The notes beneath the pieces were generated by a model, which saw only the letters and a list, made by a program, of their open reading frames with translations, ran no database searches and was not told where the DNA came from. From Phycisphaerae bacterium (GTDB taxonomy: Bacteria > Planctomycetota > Phycisphaerae > Sedimentisphaerales > UBA12454), in NCBI GenBank assembly GCA_041652575.1, contig JBAZHC010000014.1, positions 1 through 64,000 of the forward strand: a stretch of DNA of 64,000 bases. The letters run 5' to 3'. A program made the position numbers and the translations under genes. Shown piece after piece: positions 1 to 8,990 of this stretch (positions are counted from its first letter, which is position 1; the number at the start of each line of letters is the position of its first letter).

Positions 1-2
1 GC

Positions 3-134
3 AGGCAGTGGTTCAATAATCATGATAGTCCCTTAATAAGAGCGACAAGGGGACTTGTGTTTTTGAAGTCGATGACAGCCGATGAATTATATAATACCTG
101 CCGCAGATTGAAAAAACAGATTGAAGGAGGTTAG
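3..134 (+). CDS. C-terminal end of a truncated protein, function unknown
   Basis: The reading frame is open from the left window edge to a TAG stop at 132-134, giving about 43 residues that end in a basic helix-like stretch (...ADELYNTCRRLKKQIEGG). I do not recognise the family. The start lies outside the window. It is the only coding sequence left of the tRNA-Gly fragment at 401-449, so it may be cargo of an integrated element that ends there; that is inference. It could also be an ordinary chromosomal gene. Confidence 0.45.
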   Translation, partial: RQWFNNHDSPLIRATRGLVFLKSMTADELYNTCRRLKKQIEGG

Positions 135-160
135 AAAAATATAACAGCGACATTTTTGTA

Positions 161-242
161 AACGCCGGAGTAAAATGGACCTCCGGCGTTGCTCCGCCCA
201 TTGGTGTGCCTTTAGCCGACTTTTGCCTTCGGACTTCGGCTA
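161..242. repeat. Two consecutive hairpins
   Basis: The first hairpin pairs AACGCCGGAG (161-170) with CTCCGGCGTT (181-190), a perfect 10-bp stem. The second pairs TAGCCGA (213-219) with TCGGCTA (236-242). Neither is followed by a T-run, so they are not convincing Rho-independent terminators. They resemble the REP-like structures seen elsewhere in the window but share no clear sequence with them. Confidence 0.5.
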
Positions 243-400
243 AGTTCTTATATTGTATATTGACAAATAAGCATAAAATGCATATAAACTGAAAGACGCG
301 GGTACAAATTTCTTTTTCGATTTTCAACTGCAAGGATTACTGCAAGCGCAAAGTAGGAAAGTCACAAGTTTTTATGATTAAAAGGGTTATATTTATAATT

Positions 401-449
401 CGACAGCTTCCCAAGCTGAAAGTCGAGAGTTCGAATCTCTTCGCCCGCT
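401..449 (+). pseudogene. 3' fragment of tRNA-Gly(CCC), candidate attachment-site remnant
   Basis: The segment matches the 3' half of a bacterial tRNA-Gly: anticodon stem CAGC/GCTG around the loop TTCCCAA (anticodon CCC), variable region, T-arm GAGAG-TTCGAAT-CTCTT, and the acceptor strand CGCCCGC followed by T. The expected 5' acceptor strand GCGGGCG and the D-arm are absent from the approximately 100 bases upstream, where the DNA is AT-rich and unrelated. A 3' tRNA fragment of this size is what integration by a tyrosine recombinase leaves at the far end of an element. The intact tRNA would lie outside the window to the left. Confidence 0.7.
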
Positions 450-454
450 TTTTT

Positions 455-487
455 GATGGCCACTAAGGCACAAAGACACTAAGAAAA
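455..487. repeat. Dispersed 'cactaaggcacaaag' word repeat
   Basis: This is one of several intergenic copies of a low-complexity phrase (GTGTCTTTGTGCCTTAGTGG on the minus strand). Related copies occur at 6641-6667, 34242-34302, 37215-37278 and 37732-37850. This copy sits directly before the start codon at 491 and leaves that gene without a clear Shine-Dalgarno sequence. Confidence 0.6.
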
Positions 488-490
488 TAT

Positions 491-1258
491 ATGAAAAAAT
501 TATACGCATTTACCCTTGTTGAATTACTTGTCGTTATCGCGGTAATGACGGCTTTAATCGCTATCCTTATACCTGCGATGGGGACAGCCCGCCAAATCGC
601 CTATAAAATCACATGTCTCAACAATCTTAAACAGCTCGGAATAGCCGTGCAGGTCTATACCCAGCAATACAAGGTTTATCCCGTCTGCGTTCCCAATGAC
701 TCGAATGTAACATGGGCAAAGTTCATAGCAAACCCGGACATTGCCAAAGACGCAATGCTCGGCGTTCCCGTCTCGCTCTGGCCTTTCCATAAAGAGAAAA
801 AGCTTTACGATTGTCCAATACTCACCAGAAAAGGCGCCGAAATAAGTTACTGCTATAACTGGCTGGCTGGCAGGGAGCTGGCCGCAGGCGAGCCGGCTTT
901 TGCTTCTATTACACCTTCTTATATTCCGCCGGTTCCGCCGGAAGAAAAGAAAACTGATTTTTATTTTTTAACCCCCGACAGAGTAAAATCGCCCAAAACT
1001 TTTGTCATTCTTTATGACCTGCCGTTAATTCCAGAACCTTTAACGAGTACAGGCAATCCAAACCTCTACCAGAATATAGACCCAGATGATTACGACAGCA
1101 GCGAAAGCGATCCTAACAAAGAAGGCAATTTATGGCATTACAAAGTTTTGAAAGCTGTCGGCCCGCATACTGGAGGCTATGATATTTTATTCGCTGACGG
1201 CCATGTTAAACTGCATAAAGAATGGTCAGACTCCGAAATGACTCGGAAGCCAGATTAA
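491..1258 (+). CDS. Prepilin-type N-terminal methylation-domain protein (planctomycete H-X9-DG type)
   Basis: This 255-residue protein begins with a type IV prepilin-like leader and hydrophobic helix (FTLVELLVVIAVMTALIAI, residues 8-26). The E in FTLVE is the position +5 glutamate of class III signal peptides. After the helix comes NNLKQLG, the usual planctomycete pseudopilin block, and near the C-terminus the ILFADGHVK motif of the H-X9-DG family. It is expected to be processed by a prepilin peptidase and exposed on the cell surface or in the periplasm; the exact role of this very large family is unknown. It is transcribed toward the C25/beta-helix gene and shares a bidirectional terminator with it. 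The start is the ATG directly before KKLYAFTLVE; no strong ribosome-binding site is visible. Confidence 0.85.
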   Translation: MKKLYAFTLVELLVVIAVMTALIAILIPAMGTARQIAYKITCLNNLKQLGIAVQVYTQQYKVYPVCVPNDSNVTWAKFIANPDIAKDAMLGVPVSLWPFHKEKKLYDCPILTRKGAEISYCYNWLAGRELAAGEPAFASITPSYIPPVPPEEKKTDFYFLTPDRVKSPKTFVILYDLPLIPEPLTSTGNPNLYQNIDPDDYDSSESDPNKEGNLWHYKVLKAVGPHTGGYDILFADGHVKLHKEWSDSEMTRKPD

Positions 1259-1368
1259 GGCTTGCCCCGTTAGATGCCCGCCCGCAGGCGAGACTTATCT
1301 AACTGGGGAAATGAGCAGAAAACCAGACTAATTCTGTCTACTCTGTGAAATCGGGCATAGCAACAAAA

Positions 1369-1398
1369 AAGGCCGACTGTTAAAAAACAATCGGCCTT
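1369..1398. terminator. Bidirectional Rho-independent terminator
   Basis: AAGGCCGACTGT and ACAATCGGCCTT form a 12-bp stem (one G-T pair) around TAAAAA. A-rich sequence lies to the left and a T-rich stretch to the right, so it can serve the pseudopilin gene from the left and the minus-strand giant gene from the right. Confidence 0.75.
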
Positions 1399-1410
1399 AT
1401 CTTAATAAAA

Positions 1411-4400
1411 TCAAGGTTTATATTCGTCTGCTCCCATATCAACGATGCTATTTGAATCTTCATCGCCGTCAATGAGCCTATCTTCCAAATCAATATCAAA
1501 TTCACCAGTATATGTGCCATTTGGATCGCCGGTGTCTATGCAAGGTGAGGTTGATAAGAGATGGAAGTCATTAGCATCCGCATCTGCAAAACACGGGTCG
1601 GAACTGATATTGCCGGTGCCGCTGCCACCGTCCTGAATACAGCTATATGTTGCAGTACACTGATATAGATCATCATTATTATCCCATAAAATATTGTTAC
1701 GGATAACCAAATTGTTGTAATTATTAAAGGTATTGAGTATCCCATAACTTGTATTATTTACTATTGTGTTTCCCTGTAAATTTGCTTCAAATGAACTACT
1801 ATTCACAATCTGAATTCCCGCATGAGCATTGTTATATATCAAATTGTTTTTAGCTGTTAATGAAGACATATAGCAAAGAATCCCTATCCCCGAGTATGGA
1901 GTGAAAGGTTCACTTGTATTTCTAATTATATTATTGATAATATTAGGGGATGCATTATTTTTACAATATATCCCCAAAACCCAGTTATCTGTAATTATAC
2001 AATTACTTACCGTTGGACCGGAACCATTACAATATATTCCCGCCATATATACAGTTCCACCACTATTTCTTACAGTAAAACCCTTCAATACAGAATCATT
2101 ATTCTCACCAGAAGAAAATTCGACGCTATTACCAACTCCGTTAGCATCGATAACAGTTGCTGCTACTGTACTCCAATTGTTCGGATCAGAACACCGCAGT
2201 GTCACAGCTTTCCCTTTAAAATTTATTTTCTCATAAAATATATTTTTATAAGCTATAATTTCATCTTCGGGATCAGCTTCATCAATTGCATCTTGAATAT
2301 AATTATAGGCCTTCAATTGCGTAGAATTATACACTCTGAACGTTTCATATGCGCCCATGTCTACTATCCCGTTTGCCACAACGCGAGCATTGCCATTTAA
2401 GTCTAACTCTGCCGTATAATCCCCATTGGGGTCTCCGCCATTAGCACAAGGAGAGCCAAATCGCAAATCAAAATTATTACTATCCGCATTCACAAAACAT
2501 GGGTCGGAACTAATACTGCCGATAAAGTTCGGATCATTGGGATCAAAAGAATCTTGTATACAGCTATATGTTGCAGTACATCCGTTTAAACCATCGTTAC
2601 AGTCCCAGATTATGCAGTTGCTTATAACTGGTGCTACGCCAAGCCACCATGTTCTTATGCCATAATCGGTATTGTGTACTATCGTATTATTTCTCACTAC
2701 AGCTGAGCCGCTGTTTTGAGTTATTATGCCTGTACCATTATCATATATTAAATTATTCTTTATAACCGGCACTGCGGAACTCCGACAAAATACACCCTGA
2801 CCATTATTTCTAATTATATTATTGACAATGGCAGGTTCAGTTTGGCTGTCTGTACACTTTATCCCTGCAAAAATATTATCTCTTATTATACAATTACTTA
2901 TAACAGGACGGCTTGCATTCCCCAAATATATACCATAATCCCCGCCTGTTATTGTAAACCCTTTTATCATAGCATTAGAATCTTCACCGGAGCCAAAAAG
3001 CACATATAGCCCATTGCAATCAATAACCGTATTGCTTACGATGTCCCAATTATTAGGATCGGTACATCTCACTTTACAGTTAACATTGAAGTCAATAGCC
3101 TCAACATAAGTACCGGGGTTAACAACAATTTCATCACCATTATTTGCCCCATTAATTCCTTCTTGAATATATCCGTACCATGTATCCTTGCTAAGGTTAT
3201 GTACCCATGCGATTTCATCTGCACCAATATCAGCTAATTGTCTTATGACTCTTGGCTGGCCATCTATGTCCAATTCCCCTGTATAAAAATTATTTGGGTC
3301 GCCTTTATTAATACACGGTGAAGTTGATAAAATATGGAAATCATTAGCGCCCGTGTTTACAAAACACGGGTCGGAACTGATATTGCCATTAACACCGTTG
3401 CCGTCACCGTCCTGAATACAGCTATATGTTGCACTGCAGTTATACAAATCATCATTACAATCCCAAATAATACAGTTGCTTATGACAGGTGATGTGCCCA
3501 TTGCTTTATATATACCGGCAACTGCATTATTAACTATCGTATTATTTCGCACCTCAGCAGAAGTGACAAACATAAATCTCAACCCCTGCTCATTATCATA
3601 GATTAGATTGTTTTTGATTTTTGAGGATGTAGAACCTGTGCTGAGCACTCCACATTTGTTGCTTCTTATCACATTATTTAAAATCGTCGGAGCTGCTGAA
3701 TTAGTGCAATATACACCATAATCATCATTGTTTTCTATTATACAATTACATATAATCGGACTCGCGTCGTAACACCAAACACCATATCCGTCCGACCTTA
3801 TAGTAAATCCTTTCAATACAGAGTTTGTATCCTGATTTGAACTTATGAGAACCCCATTAGAAGTGCCGTCTATTACAGTACGCTCAACTACATTCCAATC
3901 ATTAGGCTCTATGCTTCTAATCATTATATTAACATCACCAAAATCTATGGAGCCTTGATAAATACCCGGCATTACCACTATTTCATCACCTTCGTTAGCA
4001 TCGTTAATGCTTTCTTGAATTGTAGAATATAGTTTGTCCTGGGTGATATTGTGAACTGCGGGTAACTCTAAAACATTTTTTTCTGGATCACCAAACAAAT
4101 TTTGAGAATAATAGGTAAATCGTGTATATGACGAACCTATATCGTAGAGATTGTCCTCTTTGCTGTCCTGATTAGCTCGCCCCAGTTCTTTCATTTTATA
4201 GTTATTTACGCTCTCGTTAAGCACGGCATCCCAGAATTCATGGTTAAACTTTGAAATTGAATAGGCCCAGCCAAAACGCGAATTCATCACAACTGCAAAA
4301 GCTCCATTTGCCATCGTGGTAATCTCTTCGGCAAAACAATCATTGTAATCCATAGCTCCGGGATAACATGATTGAGTATATACAAAAAAATAATTTGTAT

Positions 4401-6171
4401 TTGTTAATCTGGTACAAGGGTCTGTTATGTAATTAACATCAAATGGGTCTGCTTCTGAGCCTCTATTTATGCGTGAACTCATAGCATCCCAATTACCATG
4501 TCCGATATGACTAAATACGCTTGGTGTGTACGGAATGTTTACATCATTAGTATTGATCAAATCTAGCAAATCATCTCGATACCATTCTCCGTTTTCATCA
4601 TCATAAAGATTACGTGAGGTATCTATGAAATCTGTCCAATCACTATAAATAAACATTTCACGGACTTCTTCCATCCACTCCTTTCCATCATTCGCTTGCC
4701 ATACTTCTTCTCCGAGCATAGATATATATGTTAAATCCAAAGTATTGTGATCGTCAGCTAATGTCTTTCTGACAAAATTAATAACTTCATTAGGAGTTTC
4801 GACAGCAGCACGGCCTACATATATTTCTGCCAACAAGTCGACTTCACCTCCATTAACTCCATCATTAGACTCGCCGTATTTATTATCTCCGTCATAATTA
4901 AAGGTACATCCGCTTGGTTCAACGCAGCCATAATACATATCACAAGGTATATAATTACAATTACAAGGATCAGTTTCGCCGCTTTCGACATAAAACCACC
5001 TTACCGGAATAATTGGATTATTTTGACTGCCGGTACCGCCTAATAGCGTATATTCAGCCTCCCATCTATTATACGCATCTATCAAAAACATCCTAATACT
5101 TGTTGCACGATTATTAAGATCGTTGGGATCGTTTGAGTTATAATTGTCTGGGTCATAATCGTTTGGGTCATAATTTGCATAAATCCAATCTGTTGTAACT
5201 ATGCAAGCTGAAATATTTTGAGACCATTTGGATTTACATAACGATTGAAAACTATAGTTTGGGTCTATACAGTTTGCTTCTTCTGCAATATAATCACTTG
5301 TGATTATAATATATTTATATTTATTGTTGTTTGTCAGGCCGTAATAAGGACAATTGCTGTCATTTAGCGGAGAATTTGAATCGCCACTGTCCCAGTTCAA
5401 GCTCATCATGTCTATGCCTGCATCTGAAAACATACTCTCCGTTTCTTTGTCGCTTTGTATGTTAGATTTCTTTTTTTTGCTCGATAAACTTAAAGACGAC
5501 TCATAAGTATTAATTATAGTTGGATTTTCTGCATCATTCTTGAGCATTCTTTTGAGACTGTCCGTGGGTCTTATTGCAGATTTTTCAGAAGAATCCATCA
5601 AATCAACTATTATACGCATTTTTTTCACATAAGAGACGGTTCCTTTTGAAGGAATATACTGCAATGGAAATACTTTAATTAAACACATTTTATAGCCGCG
5701 TTTTGACTGAGTACCTAAATTTTTGCAATAAATTCCTGGCCAACGTTCGGAACTGCTATAAATGGATTCTTTAGGTTTAGTCTTTTTAATCTTGCCTTTA
5801 TAGTTCAAAGGATATGACTCTTGACCAGGCTCTAACTTATATATCCCCGATATTTGCTTACTCTGCAATATCTCCGAATGTATCTTAAGAACTTCTTTGC
5901 CATATGGAATTAGAACTCTTATATTTTGTGTTGGAATCATTGGCTCACCTGGCCTCTCATATAGTTCCAATCCTTTTATTTTAGATGTATCATATCCACT
6001 CTTTTTTGAAAAGATGGGTTTTTCAAACTCATATTCGAAAACTAATCTATTTTCGGAGATATCTGTTTTGCACAAACCTGTTCTTGGGGAATTATTCATG
6101 GCCCAAGTTATAGAGGACATTAAAACCAGAACTGAAAAAATAACTCCGACGATCCCTTTACGTGCTCCCAT
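1411..6171 (-). CDS. Secreted C25 (gingipain-like) peptidase with three beta-helix modules
   Basis: A 1586-residue exported protein. Residues 1-24 look like a Sec signal peptide. The N-terminal portion (about 30-200) resembles the gingipain propeptide (GxPxxPTQNIRVLIPYG-like). A C25-type catalytic region follows, with the histidine in SHIGHGNW near residue 560 and the cysteine in YTQSCYPGAM near residue 600. From about 705 to the end there are three modules of about 285 residues, each starting with a TIQEsIndAneGDEIvv-type segment, continuing as right-handed parallel beta-helix turns rich in N-N-I-I-x-x-N, and closing with SSDPCF..STSPCI..GDP..YTGE.D.D. No C-terminal anchor is visible. A good ribosome-binding site (AAGGGAGAC) precedes the ATG. 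The gene is more AT-rich than its neighbours. The protease assignment rests on the His/Cys pair; the substrate is unknown. Confidence 0.8.
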   Translation of the reverse strand: MGARKGIVGVIFSVLVLMSSITWAMNNSPRTGLCKTDISENRLVFEYEFEKPIFSKKSGYDTSKIKGLELYERPGEPMIPTQNIRVLIPYGKEVLKIHSEILQSKQISGIYKLEPGQESYPLNYKGKIKKTKPKESIYSSSERWPGIYCKNLGTQSKRGYKMCLIKVFPLQYIPSKGTVSYVKKMRIIVDLMDSSEKSAIRPTDSLKRMLKNDAENPTIINTYESSLSLSSKKKKSNIQSDKETESMFSDAGIDMMSLNWDSGDSNSPLNDSNCPYYGLTNNNKYKYIIITSDYIAEEANCIDPNYSFQSLCKSKWSQNISACIVTTDWIYANYDPNDYDPDNYNSNDPNDLNNRATSIRMFLIDAYNRWEAEYTLLGGTGSQNNPIIPVRWFYVESGETDPCNCNYIPCDMYYGCVEPSGCTFNYDGDNKYGESNDGVNGGEVDLLAEIYVGRAAVETPNEVINFVRKTLADDHNTLDLTYISMLGEEVWQANDGKEWMEEVREMFIYSDWTDFIDTSRNLYDDENGEWYRDDLLDLINTNDVNIPYTPSVFSHIGHGNWDAMSSRINRGSEADPFDVNYITDPCTRLTNTNYFFVYTQSCYPGAMDYNDCFAEEITTMANGAFAVVMNSRFGWAYSISKFNHEFWDAVLNESVNNYKMKELGRANQDSKEDNLYDIGSSYTRFTYYSQNLFGDPEKNVLELPAVHNITQDKLYSTIQESINDANEGDEIVVMPGIYQGSIDFGDVNIMIRSIEPNDWNVVERTVIDGTSNGVLISSNQDTNSVLKGFTIRSDGYGVWCYDASPIICNCIIENNDDYGVYCTNSAAPTILNNVIRSNKCGVLSTGSTSSKIKNNLIYDNEQGLRFMFVTSAEVRNNTIVNNAVAGIYKAMGTSPVISNCIIWDCNDDLYNCSATYSCIQDGDGNGVNGNISSDPCFVNTGANDFHILSTSPCINKGDPNNFYTGELDIDGQPRVIRQLADIGADEIAWVHNLSKDTWYGYIQEGINGANNGDEIVVNPGTYVEAIDFNVNCKVRCTDPNNWDIVSNTVIDCNGLYVLFGSGEDSNAMIKGFTITGGDYGIYLGNASRPVISNCIIRDNIFAGIKCTDSQTEPAIVNNIIRNNGQGVFCRSSAVPVIKNNLIYDNGTGIITQNSGSAVVRNNTIVHNTDYGIRTWWLGVAPVISNCIIWDCNDGLNGCTATYSCIQDSFDPNDPNFIGSISSDPCFVNADSNNFDLRFGSPCANGGDPNGDYTAELDLNGNARVVANGIVDMGAYETFRVYNSTQLKAYNYIQDAIDEADPEDEIIAYKNIFYEKINFKGKAVTLRCSDPNNWSTVAATVIDANGVGNSVEFSSGENNDSVLKGFTVRNSGGTVYMAGIYCNGSGPTVSNCIITDNWVLGIYCKNNASPNIINNIIRNTSEPFTPYSGIGILCYMSSLTAKNNLIYNNAHAGIQIVNSSSFEANLQGNTIVNNTSYGILNTFNNYNNLVIRNNILWDNNDDLYQCTATYSCIQDGGSGTGNISSDPCFADADANDFHLLSTSPCIDTGDPNGTYTGEFDIDLEDRLIDGDEDSNSIVDMGADEYKP

Positions 6172-6918
6172 CTTTGTCTCCCTTCAAAAAATGTTGACAC
6201 AATTTCTCTGTATTTCTCTGTGCTTATTTGACTTTAGGTAAAAACTTTTACTCTCGCTTCTTAAACATATCCTCTAAAACTTTAATCTCCTAAAAACTCA
6301 ATGCCATTTTAATTTTCTCCGTCCAGTATTGATTTATGGTAATTGTATCTTTGTTTATTTTAAAGGTCAATAAATTTTACATATTTCTAAATCTTGATTA
6401 TTTACTTGGTCAAAAGCACGCAAATACGAGTATGTGATTTTGTCAAAAATCGTTGAAAAACTGTAAAAACCCCCTTACTTTTTTGTGTTTTTCAGTGAAA
6501 TCAGCGTAATCTATGATAAAAAATTGGTACTTTTTTAGGTCAACTTGCGCAAAAATCAAAGAAACTTGTGCGTTTGTGACGAACTTTTTTTCATAAGTCT
6601 TTTATTTTTGCCCCTGTTTTTGTTGTAACTTGTTATTTTCCTTTGTGTCTTTGTGCCTTAGTGATTTGGGTTTTACTGTCAACTTGACATTTTCAGGGGT
6701 GCATAATACCAAAACTGGCAGTGAAAAAATTAGACAAAAAATCATTTCTGGTTTATAATATATTTCATAACCTATTGCCCTTAAATACGTTATGTTTAAT
6801 ATAATCTTTTAGTGTCTTTAGTTGCGAAAAACTGGTACTTTTTTTGCATATAAACCATAGAATTAAAGGCTTAGATATTGTTTCCATTTTTTGACTTTTA
6901 TATAGGAGTAAAAGGATT
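6172..6918. other. AT-rich intergenic region between divergent genes, upstream of groEL
   Basis: This 747-bp stretch holds no credible ORF. It contains a dispersed word repeat (6641-6667), two copies of a near-palindromic AAAAAyTGGTACTTTTTT motif (6518-6537 and 6827-6845), and a weak promoter candidate for groEL (TTGCCC at 6775, TATAAT at 6800, 19-bp spacing). I looked for a CIRCE operator (TTAGCACTC/GAGTGCTAA) and did not find one, so control by an HrcA-type repressor is not supported here. Confidence 0.5.
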
Positions 6919-8607
6919 ATGGCAGCTAAAAAGTTATCGTTTAATACTGACGCAAGGGCGGCCTTGCTTACCGGAGTAGAAAAGCTGGCCAGAGCGGTCA
7001 GGTCAACTTTGGGTCCACGCGGCAGAAATGCAATCATTGACAAAGGCTGGGGCAGCCCGACAGTTACCAAGGACGGCGTTACTGTAGCCGAGGAAATAGA
7101 TCTTTCCGACAAGACTGAAAATATGGGCGCAAAGCTCGTAAAAGAAGCCGCCAGCAAGACCAGCAAAATCGCAGGCGACGGCACTACAACAGCTACGGTT
7201 CTTACCGAAGCAATCTTCAAAGAGGCCTATCGCAATATCACGGCAGGGGCCGATGCAATGTCAATTAACAGGGGTATTGGTCAGGCTGTCGAAGCCGCGA
7301 CAAAAACGCTTGTCAAACTTGCCAAGCCGGTTGACGTTGCCCGGAGAGACGATATCGAAAATATCGCGTCAATCTCGGCAAACAACGACCATGAAATCGG
7401 CAAGATTATGGCTGACGCATTTACAAAACTCGGCAAAGACGGCGTTATCACCGTTGAGGAAGGCAAGAGCCTTGATACGACGCTCGAATTTGTCGAAGGT
7501 ATGCAGTTCGACAGGGGTTATCTGTCTCCCAATTTTGTAACGGATGCGGATAATATGACCTGCGAACTTGAGAAACCATATATACTGGTTTATGAAGACA
7601 AGATAAGCAGCGTACAGAAACTCGTACCTCTGCTCGAAGCGGTGGCAAAGAGCAAAAAACCTCTGCTTATTATCGCTGAGGATATCGAAGGCGAAGCGCT
7701 GGCTACTCTCGTTGTCAACAAACTTCGCGGCGTTTTGCAGGTTTCTGCTGTTAAGGCCCCCGGTTACGGCGACAGAAGAAAAGCCATGCTCGAGGACGTT
7801 GCGGTTCTCACAGGCGCCGAACCAATCTTCAAGGACCTCGGCATCGAACTTAACAATGTAAAGCTCACACAGCTCGGAAGAGCCAAAAAAGTTACCATTG
7901 ATAACGATAATACGATTATCGTCGAAGGAGCCGGCTCAAGAGAAGCCATCAGCGGAAGAATAAAAGCAATCCGCAGCGAGATTGACTCGACAACCAGCGA
8001 TTACGACCGTGAGAAACTTCAGGAGCGTCTGGCGAAACTGACCGGCGGAGTGGCGCAGGTTAACGTTGGAGCCGCGACTGAATCCGAAATGAAGGAAAAG
8101 AAATCGCGAATCGAAGATGCGCTTCACGCCACAAGAGCGGCAATCGAAGAAGGTATCGTGCCCGGCGGCGGAGTCGCACTTATTCGCTGCATCGACACGG
8201 TTAAGAAACTTAAACTCAGCGGCGACGAAAAAACCGGCGCCGATATCATTGCACACGCCCTTAAGATGCCGTGTTTCTATATAGCTGAAAACGCAGGCGC
8301 TGTCGGTAATTTAGTTGTAAACAAGGTTTCCGAAGGCCAGGACGGATTCGGTTATAATGCCGATACGGATAAATACGAAGACCTTATCAAGGCCGGCGTT
8401 ATCGACCCTGTAAAGGTAACGAGAATAGCGTTGCAGAACGCAGCTTCAGTTGCGGGATTATTACTCACCTGCGATTGTGTTGTTACTGAAAATCCGGATA
8501 ATGCAAAAGCCGGTGCCGGAATGCCGCCGGGAGGTATGGGCGGCGGAATGGGTGGCATGGGCATGGGAGGAATGGGCGGTATGGGTATGGATGGTATGGG
8601 AATGTAA
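6919..8607 (+). CDS. groEL: 60-kDa chaperonin GroEL (copy 1, with GGM tail)
   Basis: The 562-residue product is the group I chaperonin large subunit, which folds proteins in a double-ring cavity with GroES in the cytoplasm. Visible hallmarks are LGPRGRNA near residue 30, the nucleotide-binding GDGTTTATVL near residue 86, YDREKLQERLAKLTGGVAQ near 360, and a C-terminal tail of GGM repeats. ATP-binding and apical-domain sequences are intact. AGGAG stands 10 bases before the ATG. It opens a cluster with groES and a second groEL. The full-length tail suggests this is the housekeeping copy. Confidence 0.97.
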   Translation: MAAKKLSFNTDARAALLTGVEKLARAVRSTLGPRGRNAIIDKGWGSPTVTKDGVTVAEEIDLSDKTENMGAKLVKEAASKTSKIAGDGTTTATVLTEAIFKEAYRNITAGADAMSINRGIGQAVEAATKTLVKLAKPVDVARRDDIENIASISANNDHEIGKIMADAFTKLGKDGVITVEEGKSLDTTLEFVEGMQFDRGYLSPNFVTDADNMTCELEKPYILVYEDKISSVQKLVPLLEAVAKSKKPLLIIAEDIEGEALATLVVNKLRGVLQVSAVKAPGYGDRRKAMLEDVAVLTGAEPIFKDLGIELNNVKLTQLGRAKKVTIDNDNTIIVEGAGSREAISGRIKAIRSEIDSTTSDYDREKLQERLAKLTGGVAQVNVGAATESEMKEKKSRIEDALHATRAAIEEGIVPGGGVALIRCIDTVKKLKLSGDEKTGADIIAHALKMPCFYIAENAGAVGNLVVNKVSEGQDGFGYNADTDKYEDLIKAGVIDPVKVTRIALQNAASVAGLLLTCDCVVTENPDNAKAGAGMPPGGMGGGMGGMGMGGMGGMGMDGMGM

Positions 8608-8660
8608 TTTAGTTGATAGTTAAAAGTTAATAGTGACTAAAAAAATATGGAGATAAAAAA

Positions 8661-8951
8661 ATGAAACTTAGACCTTTGGATGACAGGATAGTAGTAAAGC
8701 CGGAACAGGCAGAAGAAAAAACAGCAGGCGGAATCGTTCTGCCGGACAACGCAAAAGAAAAACCCCTGATGGGCAAAGTTATAGCCGTAGGTCCCGGCAA
8801 ACTTCTGGACAGCGGCAAACGCGCGGAAGTGGCTGTTAAGAAAAATGATACCGTGCTTTTCGGAAAATACGGCGGAAACGATATCAAGATTGACGGCGTC
8901 GAATACAAAATCCTGCACGAGAGCGATATTCTCGGCATCGTGGAAAAATAA
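8661..8951 (+). CDS. groES: 10-kDa co-chaperonin GroES
   Basis: This 96-residue protein is the heptameric lid of the chaperonin. It begins LRPLDDRIVVKP, carries the mobile loop with AGGIVLPDNAKEKP (about residues 22-36) that contacts GroEL, and ends with the GGNDIKIDGVEYKIL strand region. It lies 53 bp after the first groEL and 39 bp before the second, an unusual arrangement in which one groES is sandwiched between two large-subunit genes. GGAGA precedes the ATG. Length and motifs are standard for the family. Confidence 0.97.
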   Translation: MKLRPLDDRIVVKPEQAEEKTAGGIVLPDNAKEKPLMGKVIAVGPGKLLDSGKRAEVAVKKNDTVLFGKYGGNDIKIDGVEYKILHESDILGIVEK

Positions 8952-8990
8952 TAATTTCCGCCGAAGGCGGCTAACGGAGGTAAATAAAAA

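Noticed and set aside
298..449. GCGGGTA at 298-304 could be the 5' acceptor of tRNA-Gly, making an intron-interrupted tRNA
   Set aside because: Only five of seven bases pair well with the 3' acceptor (plus one G-U), no D-arm follows, and the distance has no group I intron features. A 3' fragment is simpler.
6172..6918. CIRCE operator expected upstream of groEL
   Set aside because: No TTAGCACTC/GAGTGCTAA pair was found by eye in this region on either strand.
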